64,000 nucleotides of DNA from JBALVT01 sp045110675 (GCA_045110675.1 JBGCGJ010000006.1:248001-312000); one strand, 5' to 3'. Positions 1 through 9,318 are shown, counted from the first letter of the stretch. The notes: generated from the sequence alone by a model not told the origin. Numbers and translations: made by a program.

Positions 1-285
1 CTCAAAATAGTCGGAATTTTACGAACCATGTACGACCCTCGAAATAGCCTGACCAATGACGTGTCTGAACAACTAAAACAGCATTTCCCGGACCAGCTTT
101 ATCGGACAGTCATTCCGCGCAATATACGTCTCGCTGAAGCACCGAGTCATGGTTTACCTGCCATGCATTACGATGACAAATCCAGAGGCGCCTTGGCTTA
201 TCTCGCTTTGGCCGGAGAAATTGTCCGGCGCGACGAAGAAGATAAAAACGATGTAGCCCAGACCGCTCAGTTGGAAACGGAATAG
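1..285 (+). CDS. parA: ParA/Soj chromosome-partitioning ATPase, C-terminal fragment
   Basis: The reading frame is open from the first base of the window, so this is the 3' part of a longer gene; only about 94 residues are visible. The visible part contains LKIVGILRTMYD and the late ParA motif RNIRLAEAPSHG, followed by the AxxYLALAGEI helix typical of chromosomal ParA/Soj. These proteins are deviant Walker A ATPases that work with ParB on origin-proximal parS sites. The P-loop lies outside the window. parB follows 15 bp downstream, so the two are almost certainly one operon. Confidence 0.93.
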   Translation, partial: LKIVGILRTMYDPRNSLTNDVSEQLKQHFPDQLYRTVIPRNIRLAEAPSHGLPAMHYDDKSRGALAYLALAGEIVRRDEEDKNDVAQTAQLETE

Positions 286-300
286 GGACGGAGAGAAACT

Positions 301-1203
301 ATGGCAGCAAAAAAACGCGGTTTGAATAAGGGACTTGGTGCGCTTCTTGGTGCAACTAATGCCACTGATAAAAGCTTGCAGACAGCGCCAGTTTTAGGAG
401 CCGATTCCAGCGCAGACAATCTGAAAGATGCTGAGCTTCAAGAACTGCCCGTTGACCTGATTCAACGCGGGAAATACCAGCCTCGACGTGAAATGGATCA
501 GGACTTACTGCAGGAACTTGCCGACAGCATTCGTGCACAGGGGGTAATGCAACCTATAGTCGTTCGCCCTATATCCGACAAAAAATATGAAATTATTGCC
601 GGTGAGCGACGCTGGCGGGCGACTCAGTTAGCTCAACTGGACACAATTCCTGTTGTTATTAAAGATGTGTCCGATGAGGCAGCCATTGCGATGGCACTGA
701 TTGAGAACATCCAGCGGGAAGACTTAAACCCGATTGAAGAGGCCGCATCCCTACAGCGCTTGCAACAGGAATTCGAATTGACTCAGCAGGAGGTAGCCAC
801 AGCTGTTGGAAAATCGCGATCGACCATTGCCAATTTGCTGCGTCTTATGAGCCTGCAGGAGGATGTTCGCATATCCCTGGAACGCGGCGATCTGGAAATG
901 GGCCACGCCCGAGCGCTACTTGGCCTTGAAGCGAATGATCAGTCTCAGGCCGCGAGAATCGTGGTGGGCAAGGGTTTCTCTGTGAGGCAGACAGAGGCCT
1001 TAGTTAGAAGCATACTTGGACAGAAGAACAAGACACCTGTATCGAAGCAGTTGGACCCCAATATTCGTCAGTTACAAGATGACTTATCACAGCGTATTGG
1101 CGCTAAGGTCCAGATTCAACACAGTTCGAAAGGCAAAGGGAAGTTGGTTTTGGCGTACAACAGCCTGGATGAGTTGGACGGTATCTTAAACCACATAAAA
1201 TAG
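301..1203 (+). CDS. parB: ParB chromosome-partitioning protein / CTPase
   Basis: This 300-residue protein has the usual length and layout of chromosomal ParB. A basic N-terminus (KKRGLNKGLGALLG) is followed by the ParB/Srx CTP-binding domain with QPRR and the GERRWRA box (about residues 100-106). Next comes a helix-turn-helix (TQQEVATAVGKSRSTIANLLRLM, about residues 160-182) and a C-terminal dimerisation region. It binds parS sites near the origin, spreads as a CTP-dependent clamp and is segregated by ParA. The start follows a GGAGAG ribosome-binding site. I saw no parS site within the window. Confidence 0.96.
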   Translation: MAAKKRGLNKGLGALLGATNATDKSLQTAPVLGADSSADNLKDAELQELPVDLIQRGKYQPRREMDQDLLQELADSIRAQGVMQPIVVRPISDKKYEIIAGERRWRATQLAQLDTIPVVIKDVSDEAAIAMALIENIQREDLNPIEEAASLQRLQQEFELTQQEVATAVGKSRSTIANLLRLMSLQEDVRISLERGDLEMGHARALLGLEANDQSQAARIVVGKGFSVRQTEALVRSILGQKNKTPVSKQLDPNIRQLQDDLSQRIGAKVQIQHSSKGKGKLVLAYNSLDELDGILNHIK

Positions 1204-1363
1204 TCACTGCTCAGACTGTTTAATACAGTATGTAGTAGGGCAAATTCACTCGAGCTACAAGATAGAGGATCGCGTCCCGCCTTAAGATATACTCGTCGTG
1301 ATCGTGTAGAGATTGTGCCGCTAACTTCCTGTATCGGTATTGATAATAAGCGCTCCAAGGCGG

Positions 1364-1392
1364 TTGAACCTGACTATCAATCAACCTATAAT
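1364..1392 (+). promoter_or_regulatory. Candidate sigma-70 promoter of the atp operon
   Basis: TTGAAC (1364-1369) and a perfect TATAAT (1387-1392) are separated by exactly 17 bp. This lies in the 250-bp gap between parB and atpI. It predicts a transcript start near 1399 and a leader of about 55 nt. It is the strongest promoter-like sequence in the gap. No clear terminator for parB was seen upstream. Confidence 0.75.
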
Positions 1393-1454
1393 GCGCCCGC
1401 CTGAAAAGAGGAACAATACATAACTTTTCAACGCCGGGGTACTTAGGAGCGCTT

Positions 1455-1829
1455 ATGACTGGCGCCCAATTTAAAAAACCTCCGATCTACCGTATTCCGG
1501 TGGTTCAGCTTTTAGTGCTAGCCGTATTATGTCTGGCGTTATTGATCATGGATCAGGTTTGGGCATACTCAATGCTTTACGGGGGTCTAATAGCGGTAAT
1601 TCCGCAAGCCTATTTTGCTGCGAAGGTGTTTAGACAAACTGGAGCGCTATCCGCCGAGGCCACTGCAAAGGCGAGCTACTCTGGCGAAGTAGGTAAGTTT
1701 GTACTTACTGCGGCGGGATTTGCCGCAGTGTTTGTTACAGTAAGCCCTCTGAGTGGGCTGACAGTGTTTATCGGTTTTCTGATAATGCTGGTGATTCAAA
1801 TTACAGGAAGCTGGATGCTGCTGCGATAG
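1455..1829 (+). CDS. atpI: ATP synthase protein I (AtpI)
   Basis: This small integral membrane protein of 124 residues has four hydrophobic segments (about 15-35, 37-55, 76-95 and 99-120). It is the first gene of the ATP synthase operon, where AtpI is expected. AtpI is a non-essential assembly factor that helps c-ring formation. Family members are poorly conserved, so the call rests on topology, size and position. A TAGGAGCGCTT ribosome-binding region precedes the ATG. Confidence 0.9.
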   Translation: MTGAQFKKPPIYRIPVVQLLVLAVLCLALLIMDQVWAYSMLYGGLIAVIPQAYFAAKVFRQTGALSAEATAKASYSGEVGKFVLTAAGFAAVFVTVSPLSGLTVFIGFLIMLVIQITGSWMLLR

Positions 1830-1883
1830 AGATTGTCGCGTTAGTTCACGGCGGGAACTGGATTACGTAAGAGTTGATTTAAG

Positions 1884-2762
1884 ATGGCTGGCGAAAACCC
1901 TACAATTTCAGAATACATTGTCCATCACCTAACAAACCTCACTTATGGGCAGCTGCCGGGTGGTTACGTTCGCGACGATGGCAGTATTGTGGCAGAGGGC
2001 GGCGCTTGGGTCATGGCTCACGGTGGCGATGAAGCATCTGCCATGGGCTTTAATGCCATTCATGTGGATTCAATGATCTGGTCTATCGGGTTGGGCATAC
2101 TCTTTTGTTGGTTTTTCCGCAGTATCGCGAAAAAAGCGGAAACGGGAGTACCTAGCGGCTTGGTCAATGCTGCCGAAATGGTGGTGGAATTCGTGGACAA
2201 CACGGTTAAAGATACTTTTCACGGTCACAATAAACTGATCGCGCCACTCGCCCTGACAATCTTCGTCTGGGTGTTTTTGATGAACTTAATGGATCTTATA
2301 CCGGTAGATCTTATTCCCACGGCTCTAACGTTGGTGGGAGTTCACTATCAAAAAATTGTCCCGTCTACTGATCCAAACATTACGATGGGCATGGCGTTGG
2401 GTATTTTTATCTTAATGCTTTACTACTCAATAAAAGTAAAAGGGTTTGGTTTTGTAAAAGAGCTGACCATGAACCCTTTTAATCACCCTCTGTTCATCCC
2501 CGTAAACCTGTTTATGGAGGTGGTGGGCTTGTTAGCCAAGCCATTCTCACTCGGTCTGCGATTGTTCGGCAACATGTATGCCGGCGAGATGATTTTCATC
2601 CTGATAGCCGCACTGTTCAGCGCGGGCTTGTTCTGGCTGGTGCCGGCGGGGCTGTTGCAAGTAGGTTGGGCGATATTCCATATTCTGGTTATCACCTTAC
2701 AAGCCTTTATCTTTATGGTACTGACGATTGTATATCTTAGTATGGCCCATGAAGACCATTAA
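1884..2762 (+). CDS. atpB: F1Fo ATP synthase subunit a
   Basis: This 292-residue multi-pass membrane subunit forms the proton half-channels against the c-ring. Conserved motifs include LMDLIPVDLIP and, in the penultimate helix, the essential arginine in SLGLRLFGNMYAGE. A final helix contains QAFIFMVLTIVYLSMA. The length is at the upper end for gammaproteobacteria because of a loop of about 50 residues at the N-terminus (roughly 20-60). It lies in canonical order between atpI and atpE. Confidence 0.97.
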   Translation: MAGENPTISEYIVHHLTNLTYGQLPGGYVRDDGSIVAEGGAWVMAHGGDEASAMGFNAIHVDSMIWSIGLGILFCWFFRSIAKKAETGVPSGLVNAAEMVVEFVDNTVKDTFHGHNKLIAPLALTIFVWVFLMNLMDLIPVDLIPTALTLVGVHYQKIVPSTDPNITMGMALGIFILMLYYSIKVKGFGFVKELTMNPFNHPLFIPVNLFMEVVGLLAKPFSLGLRLFGNMYAGEMIFILIAALFSAGLFWLVPAGLLQVGWAIFHILVITLQAFIFMVLTIVYLSMAHEDH

Positions 2763-2811
2763 CTGATTTACCTTTACTTTTTACTTGAGTTATTAACGCT
2801 AGGAGAAAAAC

Positions 2812-3048
2812 ATGGAATTAATCTACGTAGCTGCCGCCATTATGATGGGTCTGGGTGGTCTTGGAGCCGCCATCGGTGTTGGCTTGCTGGGTGGCAAACT
2901 CATTGAAGGTTCTGCACGTCAGCCTGAGTTGGCTCCTAAACTGCAGGTTACTTTCTTCTTGGGCGCCGGCCTGGTCGACGCGATCCCCATCATTGGTGTT
3001 GGTATCGCAATGTACTTGATCTTTGTTGTTGCACCAACAGCTGTTTAA
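2812..3048 (+). CDS. atpE: F1Fo ATP synthase subunit c
   Basis: This 78-residue hairpin proteolipid has two transmembrane helices joined by the polar loop ARQPEL. The proton-carrying carboxylate is Asp56 in GLVDAIPI, equivalent to E. coli Asp61. The glycine-rich first helix (GLGGLGAAIGVGLLGG) is typical of c-ring packing. A strong AGGAG ribosome-binding site lies 7 bp upstream, as expected for a subunit made in many copies. I see no sodium-binding signature and infer proton coupling. Confidence 0.97.
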   Translation: MELIYVAAAIMMGLGGLGAAIGVGLLGGKLIEGSARQPELAPKLQVTFFLGAGLVDAIPIIGVGIAMYLIFVVAPTAV

Positions 3049-3114
3049 TCTCGATCGCAACCAAGAAAAGGGCCGTCTTGATGGCAGCCCGCAATATTCT
3101 GGGAGGAGCAAGGC

Positions 3115-3585
3115 GTGAATATTAATCTTACGCTGTTCGGGCAGATGATCGCTTTCGTCTGTTTCGTAGTGTTCTGTATGAAGTATGTATGGCCGCCTAT
3201 TATCGCAGCCATGCAGGAGCGTGCAGAAAAAATTGCCGATGGTCTGGCTGCTGCTGATAGAGCAAGTCACGATCTGGAGTTGGCTCAAGAGAAGGCTGTT
3301 GAGCGTCTCAAGGAAGCCAAAGTAGAGGCGTCTGGCATTATTGATGCGGCGAATAAACGCGCTAGTCAGATAGTGGAAGAGGCCAAAGATATTGCGGTTG
3401 CAGAAAGTGATCGCGTAAAGGTTTCTGCACAGGCTGAAATCGAGCAGGAGATGAACCGTGCGCGCGAGCAGTTGCGTGGTCAGGTTGCCAGCTTGGCGCT
3501 TAGCGGCGCAGAAAAGGTACTCGGCTCAGCTATCGATCAGGAGGCGCACGCTGCGCTGGTTGATCAATTAGCAGCAGAGCTGTAA
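3115..3585 (+). CDS. atpF: F1Fo ATP synthase subunit b
   Basis: This 156-residue peripheral stalk subunit has one N-terminal membrane helix (about residues 5-25) followed by a long charged right-handed coiled-coil region rich in Ala, Glu and Lys. The start is GTG, preceded by GGGAGGAGC, and gives MNINLTLFGQ, which aligns with E. coli MNLNATILGQ. The length equals that of E. coli AtpF (156). Confidence 0.96.
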   Translation: MNINLTLFGQMIAFVCFVVFCMKYVWPPIIAAMQERAEKIADGLAAADRASHDLELAQEKAVERLKEAKVEASGIIDAANKRASQIVEEAKDIAVAESDRVKVSAQAEIEQEMNRAREQLRGQVASLALSGAEKVLGSAIDQEAHAALVDQLAAEL

Positions 3586-3592
3586 AGCGACT

Positions 3593-4129
3593 ATGGCTGA
3601 ACTAAGCACATTAGCGCGCCCTTACGCCAAGGCCGCATTCGAATATGCCCGCGACAAGAATGTATTGTCCGCGTGGTCGGAGCAGTTGGCAACGGCCGCA
3701 GCGGTTTCTGCGGACAGCGCACTTGAAGCGGTATTAAACAACCCCTCGATGACAGCACAGCAGCAATCGCAAGCGCTTATCGATGTTTGTGGGGATTCCT
3801 TGGGGTCAGAAGTACGCAATTACGTTTCGATATTGGCATCCAATAAACGTCTTGGTTTGTTGTCGGAAATACATTCTCTGTTTGCGCAATACAAGGCCAA
3901 TCATGAGAAAGCAGTGGATGTTGAAGTAATTTCTGCGTTTGATTTAGCAGAAGCTACTAAAGACAAACTGGCGGATGTACTAGGTAAAAAACTTGAACGC
4001 GAAGTAAAGGTGACGACGTCTACGGACAACAACCTTTTAGGTGGCGTTTTGATCAGGGCCGGCGATCTTGTGATCGATGGTTCCGTGCGCGGCAGGCTGA
4101 ATAAGCTCGCCGAAGCAATGAATTCGTAG
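3593..4129 (+). CDS. atpH: F1Fo ATP synthase subunit delta
   Basis: This 178-residue OSCP/delta subunit links the peripheral stalk to F1. It starts with the conserved LARPYAKAAFEYA helix. It ends with the C-terminal family signature GGVLIRAGDLVIDGSVRGRL. It lies 7 bp after atpF and 16 bp before atpA within the operon. Confidence 0.96.
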   Translation: MAELSTLARPYAKAAFEYARDKNVLSAWSEQLATAAAVSADSALEAVLNNPSMTAQQQSQALIDVCGDSLGSEVRNYVSILASNKRLGLLSEIHSLFAQYKANHEKAVDVEVISAFDLAEATKDKLADVLGKKLEREVKVTTSTDNNLLGGVLIRAGDLVIDGSVRGRLNKLAEAMNS

Positions 4130-4145
4130 GATTGAGGAACAGAGC

Positions 4146-5690
4146 ATGCAGCAGCTGAATCCATCAGAGATTAGCGAGATTATCAAGGCGCGCATCGACC
4201 AGCTCGATGTAACCAGTGAGGCCCGTAACGAAGGCACCGTGGTATCAGTAACCGACGGTATTATTCGTATACACGGTCTCACTGACGTGATGTACGGTGA
4301 GATGATTGAATTTGACGGCGGCATTTATGGAATGGCGCTTAACCTGGAACGCGATTCGGTAGGCGCGGTTATCCTGGGAGACTATAAGGGCTTGGCCGAA
4401 GGTCAGACTTGTCGTTGTACTGGGCGAATCCTGGAAGTCCCAGTGGGCCCCGAGCTTCAAGGTAGAGTTGTTGATGCCTTGGGCACGCCCATTGATGGAA
4501 AAGGTCCTATCAACGCTGCAATGACAGACGCACTTGAAAAAGTTGCGCCGGGTGTTATTGAGCGTCAGTCTGTTGACCAGCCCGTTCAAATTGGTTTGAA
4601 AGCCATTGATGCGATGGTGCCAATCGGTCGCGGACAGCGTGAGTTGATTATTGGTGATCGCCAGATCGGTAAAACCGCGATTGCGGTCGATGCAATCATC
4701 AACCAGAAGGGCACAGGTATTAAGTGCGTCTATGTCGCCATTGGTCAAAAAGCTTCTTCTGTTGCAGCCGTTGTGAGAAAGCTTGAAGAACATGGCGCGA
4801 TGGAACACACCATAGTGGTAGCTGCGACTGCATCTGATCCCGCTTCTATGCAATACCTTGCGCCTTTTGCAGGTTGCAGTATGGGCGAGTACTACCGCGA
4901 TCGCGGTGAAGACGCCCTGATTATTTATGATGATTTGACCAAGCAAGCCTGGGCATATCGACAAATATCACTGCTGCTTCGTAGACCGCCTGGTCGTGAA
5001 GCATATCCTGGTGATGTTTTCTATCTCCATTCTCGTTTGCTCGAAAGAGCCGCACGGGTTAACGCTGCCTACGTAGAGAAATTTACCAACGGAGAAGTGA
5101 AAGGTAAAACAGGATCTCTCACCGCGCTGCCTGTGATTGAAACTCAGGCCGGTGATGTTTCCGCTTTCGTACCGACCAATGTGATTTCTATTACAGATGG
5201 TCAGATCTTCCTCGAAGCAGATATGTTTAATGCGGGCGTACGTCCTGCGATGAACGCCGGTATTTCTGTTTCTCGTGTTGGTGGTGCGGCGCAAACCAAA
5301 GTTATTAAGAAGCTCTCTGGTGGTATCCGTACCGCACTGGCGCAGTATCGTGAATTGGCGGCCTTCTCTCAGTTCGCCTCTGATCTTGATGATGCCACAC
5401 GTGCTCAGTTGGACCACGGGGAACGTGTAACAGAATTGATGAAGCAAAAGCAGTACTCACCGCAGAGCATCGCGGAGATGGGTGTGCTGCTGTACGCTGC
5501 TAATGAAGGCCATTTGAACGATATCGAAGTCAATAAAATTGGTGATTTCGAGTCGGCTTTGCTGTCATATATGCACGCTGAAAATGCCGAGCTGATGTCT
5601 AGCATTGTTGAAAGTGGAAATTATGATGACTCGGTTGAAGAGGCGTTTAAGGCTTCAATAGAAGCGTTTAAAGCTACTCAAACCTGGTAA
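4146..5690 (+). CDS. atpA: F1 ATP synthase subunit alpha
   Basis: This 514-residue non-catalytic nucleotide-binding subunit contains the P-loop GDRQIGKT (about 169-176), the IYDDLTKQA Walker B segment and the signature PAMNAGISVSRVGG, which carries the conserved arginine finger. The length matches E. coli (513). It alternates with beta subunits in the F1 head. A TTGAGGAACAG ribosome-binding region precedes the ATG. Confidence 0.98.
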   Translation: MQQLNPSEISEIIKARIDQLDVTSEARNEGTVVSVTDGIIRIHGLTDVMYGEMIEFDGGIYGMALNLERDSVGAVILGDYKGLAEGQTCRCTGRILEVPVGPELQGRVVDALGTPIDGKGPINAAMTDALEKVAPGVIERQSVDQPVQIGLKAIDAMVPIGRGQRELIIGDRQIGKTAIAVDAIINQKGTGIKCVYVAIGQKASSVAAVVRKLEEHGAMEHTIVVAATASDPASMQYLAPFAGCSMGEYYRDRGEDALIIYDDLTKQAWAYRQISLLLRRPPGREAYPGDVFYLHSRLLERAARVNAAYVEKFTNGEVKGKTGSLTALPVIETQAGDVSAFVPTNVISITDGQIFLEADMFNAGVRPAMNAGISVSRVGGAAQTKVIKKLSGGIRTALAQYRELAAFSQFASDLDDATRAQLDHGERVTELMKQKQYSPQSIAEMGVLLYAANEGHLNDIEVNKIGDFESALLSYMHAENAELMSSIVESGNYDDSVEEAFKASIEAFKATQTW

Positions 5691-5705
5691 GGTCGAGGAC
5701 AGCAC

Positions 5706-6569
5706 ATGGCAGCCGGAAAAGAAATTCGGACGCAAATTAGCAGCATTCAAAGCACCCAGAAGATTACTAGTGCGATGGAAATGGTTGCAGCAAGTAAGAT
5801 GCGCAAGGCACAAGAACGTATGCAGCTTGGCAAGCCCTATGCTCGTCGTATGCGATCCGTTGTCGGACACATTGCCAATGCGGCACCGGAATACCGGCAC
5901 CTGTTTATGCAAGAGCGTGAAGTTAAGCGCGTCGGTTACATCGTGGTATCGACCGACCGCGGATTGTGTGGTGGCCTGAATACCAATCTGTTCAAAGCAC
6001 AGATTAAGTCTATGAAAGATTGGGCTGATCAGAATATAGAGATCGACCTTTGCTTGGTTGGTGCTAAAGCTGCGGCGTTTTACAACAGCTATGGTGGTAA
6101 TGTTACAGCGGCCGTTCGGGACATCGGTGAAGAGCCGGCTGTAGCGGATCTCATTGGTTCTGTGAAGACAATGTTAGACGCTTATTCAGAAGGCAAAATC
6201 GACAAATTGTTTTTGGTCGGCAATCAATTTGTCAACACTATGACTCAGGATCCAAGCGTTGAACAATTGTTGCCTTTGGTTGCTGAAGAAAGCGATGAAA
6301 TGAAGCATCACTGGGATTATATTTATGAGCCCGATGCTAAAGAGCTTTTGGAAGGTCTTTTGACTCGCTATATAGAATCCCAGGTTTATCAGGCTGTCGT
6401 AGAAAACGGCGCTTGTGAGCAAGCTTCACGCATGTTGGCGATGAAGAGTGCGACTGATAATGCCGGTGATTTGATTGATGATTTGCAACTGGTCTACAAC
6501 AAAGCTAGACAGTCAGCGATCACACAGGAACTATCTGAAATTGTAAGCGGTGCTGCTGCTATCAGCTAA
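5706..6569 (+). CDS. atpG: F1 ATP synthase subunit gamma
   Basis: This 287-residue central rotor shaft begins MAAGKEIRTQISSIQSTQKIT, with the long N-terminal coiled-coil helix. It ends with the paired C-terminal helix signature RQSAITQELSEIVSGAAA. Both termini form the antiparallel coiled coil that turns inside the alpha/beta hexamer. The length is as in E. coli (287). Confidence 0.97.
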   Translation: MAAGKEIRTQISSIQSTQKITSAMEMVAASKMRKAQERMQLGKPYARRMRSVVGHIANAAPEYRHLFMQEREVKRVGYIVVSTDRGLCGGLNTNLFKAQIKSMKDWADQNIEIDLCLVGAKAAAFYNSYGGNVTAAVRDIGEEPAVADLIGSVKTMLDAYSEGKIDKLFLVGNQFVNTMTQDPSVEQLLPLVAEESDEMKHHWDYIYEPDAKELLEGLLTRYIESQVYQAVVENGACEQASRMLAMKSATDNAGDLIDDLQLVYNKARQSAITQELSEIVSGAAAIS

Positions 6570-6666
6570 AAAGGCGATACGCGGTAACGGCACCATGAGT
6601 AAATTTTCGGCGAAGGGCGTTGATCCGAGCCAAACAGAATTGAACTTTGATCTAGAGGATCCGGAC

Positions 6667-8064
6667 ATGAGTAGCGGACGAATCGTACAAATTATTGGCG
6701 CGGTAATCGACGTGGAATTTCCACGTGAAGATGTACCCAAAGTATATGATGCGCTAAAAGTTAGTGAGAAAGACCTGACGCTGGAAGTGCAGCAACAGTT
6801 GGGTGATGGAGTAGTTCGTACTATTGCCATGGGTGCCTCAGAAGGGGTCAGCCGTGGATTGTCAGTTGAAAATACACGCGCACCTATTTCTGTACCCGTT
6901 GGTATAGAAACTCTTGGCCGCATCATGGATGTGCTCGGCAATCCTATTGATGAATGTGGACCGATTGGCGAACAAGAGCGCGCTGCTATTCACCGCAAAG
7001 CTCCCGCTTACGATGAGCTTTCCGCTTCGGACGAGCTTCTCGAAACCGGTATCAAGGTGATCGACCTCGTTTGTCCTTTCGCCAAGGGTGGTAAGGTTGG
7101 ACTGTTCGGTGGAGCGGGTGTTGGTAAGACCGTTAACATGATGGAGTTGATTAACAACATCGCCACTGAGCACTCGGGCCTTTCAGTGTTTGCCGGAGTG
7201 GGAGAGCGTACTCGAGAGGGTAACGATTTCTACTACGAAATGCAGGAATCAAAAGTTGTTGATGTAGAAAATTTCAGCAATTCTAAAGTGGCCATGGTTT
7301 ACGGCCAGATGAATGAGCCCCCTGGAAACCGTTTGCGAGTAGCATTGACCGGCCTGACGATGGCTGAGAAATTCCGCGATGAAGGCCGTGACGTCCTTCT
7401 GTTTGTCGATAACATTTATCGATATACACTGGCAGGGACAGAGGTATCTGCACTGTTGGGTCGTATGCCCTCAGCGGTGGGTTATCAGCCAACACTGGCT
7501 GAAGAGATGGGGGTTCTGCAAGAGCGCATTACTTCTACTAAAGTAGGTTCTATTACGTCTATCCAAGCGGTATACGTACCGGCAGATGATTTGACTGACC
7601 CTTCACCAGCTACCACTTTTGCTCACCTGGACTCAACTGTTGTATTGAGTCGTGATATCGCCGCGAAAGGTATTTATCCTGCGATTGATCCGCTTGATTC
7701 AAACTCTCGTCAGTTGGATCCACTGATTATCGGTACCGAGCATTACGAAACAGCCCGTGGTGTGCAGTCAGTTCTCCAGCGTTACAAAGAACTCAGAGAC
7801 ATCATTGCAATTTTGGGCATGGACGAACTCTCTGAAGAAGACAAGCAAACCGTTGATCGTGCTCGTAAGATTGAGCGATTCCTTTCACAACCTTTCCCCG
7901 TTGCTGAAATCTTTACCGGTTCTCCCGGTAAGTACGTTTCTTTGAAAGATACTATTGCGGGTTTCAAAGGAATTCTTGCGGGCGAGTACGATCACCTCCC
8001 AGAGCAGGCGTTTTACATGGTCGGCAGCATTGAAGAAGCTGTCGAGAAGAGTCAGAACCTCTAA
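6667..8064 (+). CDS. atpD: F1 ATP synthase subunit beta
   Basis: This is the catalytic subunit, with the P-loop GGAGVGKT, the GERTREGNDFY motif and LLFVDNIYRYT (Walker B). I chose the ATG at 6667 because it gives MSSGRIVQIIGAVIDVEFP, the usual family N-terminus, at 465 residues (E. coli 460), and because AGAGGA lies 7 bp upstream. The same frame is open back to 6550, with another ATG at 6595 that would add a 24-residue acidic leader; that start has a poor ribosome-binding site. The final choice is an inference. Confidence 0.95.
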   Translation: MSSGRIVQIIGAVIDVEFPREDVPKVYDALKVSEKDLTLEVQQQLGDGVVRTIAMGASEGVSRGLSVENTRAPISVPVGIETLGRIMDVLGNPIDECGPIGEQERAAIHRKAPAYDELSASDELLETGIKVIDLVCPFAKGGKVGLFGGAGVGKTVNMMELINNIATEHSGLSVFAGVGERTREGNDFYYEMQESKVVDVENFSNSKVAMVYGQMNEPPGNRLRVALTGLTMAEKFRDEGRDVLLFVDNIYRYTLAGTEVSALLGRMPSAVGYQPTLAEEMGVLQERITSTKVGSITSIQAVYVPADDLTDPSPATTFAHLDSTVVLSRDIAAKGIYPAIDPLDSNSRQLDPLIIGTEHYETARGVQSVLQRYKELRDIIAILGMDELSEEDKQTVDRARKIERFLSQPFPVAEIFTGSPGKYVSLKDTIAGFKGILAGEYDHLPEQAFYMVGSIEEAVEKSQNL

Positions 8065-8077
8065 GAGGCTCAGTTAA

Positions 8078-8503
8078 ATGGCTATGACAATACATTGCGA
8101 CATCGTCAGCGCGGAAGAAGAGATTTTCTCCGGGCTTGTCGAAATGCTGGTTGCCAGCGGAGATGTCGGCGAATTGGGTGTGAGTTATGGTCACGCTCCG
8201 CTGCTAACTTCTTTAGTGCCTGGTCCCGTTCGTGTCATTACGCAAGGTGGAGATGAAGAAATATTTTACGTATCGGGTGGCTTCCTCGAAGTTCAACCCG
8301 GCGTTGTTTCTATTCTCGCCGACACTGCCTTACGTGCCGATGATATGGACGAAGCTGCAGCTGAGGAAGCGCGTAAAGAGGCTGAGCAAGCACTGGCAAA
8401 TCAATCCAGTGAGTTTGACTATGGCCGTGCCTCTGCTCGTTTGGCTGAAGCGGCTGCGCAATTGGCCACACTGCGAAAGATTCGTCAGCGCGGCGGCAGG
8501 TAA
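8078..8503 (+). CDS. atpC: F1 ATP synthase subunit epsilon
   Basis: This 141-residue subunit has an N-terminal beta-sandwich (MTIHCDIVSAEEEIFSG, GELGVSYGHAPLLT) and a C-terminal helical hairpin rich in Ala, Glu and Arg. It binds gamma and can inhibit ATP hydrolysis. It is the last gene of the atp operon and is followed by a rho-independent terminator. Confidence 0.96.
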   Translation: MAMTIHCDIVSAEEEIFSGLVEMLVASGDVGELGVSYGHAPLLTSLVPGPVRVITQGGDEEIFYVSGGFLEVQPGVVSILADTALRADDMDEAAAEEARKEAEQALANQSSEFDYGRASARLAEAAAQLATLRKIRQRGGR

Positions 8504-8531
8504 TTTTCAAGCAAGCTTAGTTTGGTATCTC

Positions 8532-8562
8532 AAAGCCTCGATTCCATCGGGGCTTTTTTGTG
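8532..8562 (+). terminator. Rho-independent terminator of the atp operon
   Basis: The arms AAAGCCTCGA (8532-8541) and TCGGGGCTTT (8547-8556) pair with one G-T wobble around a 5-nt loop, followed by a T-run. The stem starts with an A-run, so it may also work for the convergent gene on the minus strand, which ends at 8569. Confidence 0.85.
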
Positions 8563-8568
8563 TCTTTT

Positions 8569-9318
8569 TTAAAGCAGTTTCCACAGGGTGTCGAACAACA
8601 CCTGTTGCGTCGATGCGATTGCTGGTGAATCTATAATAACTACGACGGGGTAATTGTTCTCGGTGAGAGTAATCATCGCCACTTTGGGCGGGTAGATCGC
8701 AATGTAGGAGGCATCGGCAGATTCATCGCCGGGTAGCCACTTTCTTTGTGCGAGTTCTGCGTCGTCGCCACCCTCTCCTACGGCAATCACACGTACATTG
8801 ATACCGCGCGCTATTCGTTGCTTGGTGTAGTTGGGAAACGGACGATATAAATGTTCGCGCAAGGTTTTTGTAGAAATAACAGCATAACCTCGCTCTGGAT
8901 CTTTTGAGGTGTTGTCCAAAATATTTCTGAGTACTAACTCTACACCGTCATCTCCTTCATAAAACCGTACGTTGCCAGGTGAAAAATCCGTCTGGGTAAG
9001 CTTCAGCGCTGGAATAACATCCTTTCGCAATTGCTCCATCGCCTGGGACAACGCTTGCTGCTTACTTTCTCCCAGACTTAACAAGCTCTCGGGATCTTCA
9101 GCTTGAAAGACGCGCCGCTTTCCCTTGGGGAAATAGCTAACAATGCCTTTTGCGACGAGTTGCTTAAGTGTCTCGTAGGTACTGCCTCGATTCACTCCCG
9201 ATTCCGTGGCGATGTCGCGAATTGATGCGGGCCCCAGACGAAGCAAAGCCTGGTAAATAGTTATCTGCCTGTCGGTCAGATCAAGCTGTCGCAAGCTTTC
9301 AAATTCTATTGTTGTCAT
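8569..9318 (-). CDS. TrmB-family (sugar-sensing type) HTH transcriptional regulator
   Basis: This 249-residue protein has an N-terminal winged helix: residues 14-60 read LTDRQITIYQALLRLGPASI then TESGVNRGSTYETLKQLVAKG. A short coiled-coil linker (about 80-105) and a C-terminal effector domain resembling the TrmB/PLD-like fold (from about residue 118) follow. TrmB proteins are known mainly from archaea as sugar-responsive repressors; bacterial members are less studied. The gene lies between the atp operon and glmU and is divergent from glmU-glmS, so control of amino-sugar synthesis is a reasonable guess but not shown. It is unrelated to the tRNA methyltransferase gene trmB at 61122. Confidence 0.8.
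   Translation of the reverse strand: MTTIEFESLRQLDLTDRQITIYQALLRLGPASIRDIATESGVNRGSTYETLKQLVAKGIVSYFPKGKRRVFQAEDPESLLSLGESKQQALSQAMEQLRKDVIPALKLTQTDFSPGNVRFYEGDDGVELVLRNILDNTSKDPERGYAVISTKTLREHLYRPFPNYTKQRIARGINVRVIAVGEGGDDAELAQRKWLPGDESADASYIAIYPPKVAMITLTENNYPVVVIIDSPAIASTQQVLFDTLWKLL

Noticed and set aside
4245..5447. Two long minus-strand open frames (239 and 159 codons) opposite atpA
   Set aside because: They lie wholly inside atpA, show no recognisable domain and have no ribosome-binding context; they are shadows of a constrained gene.
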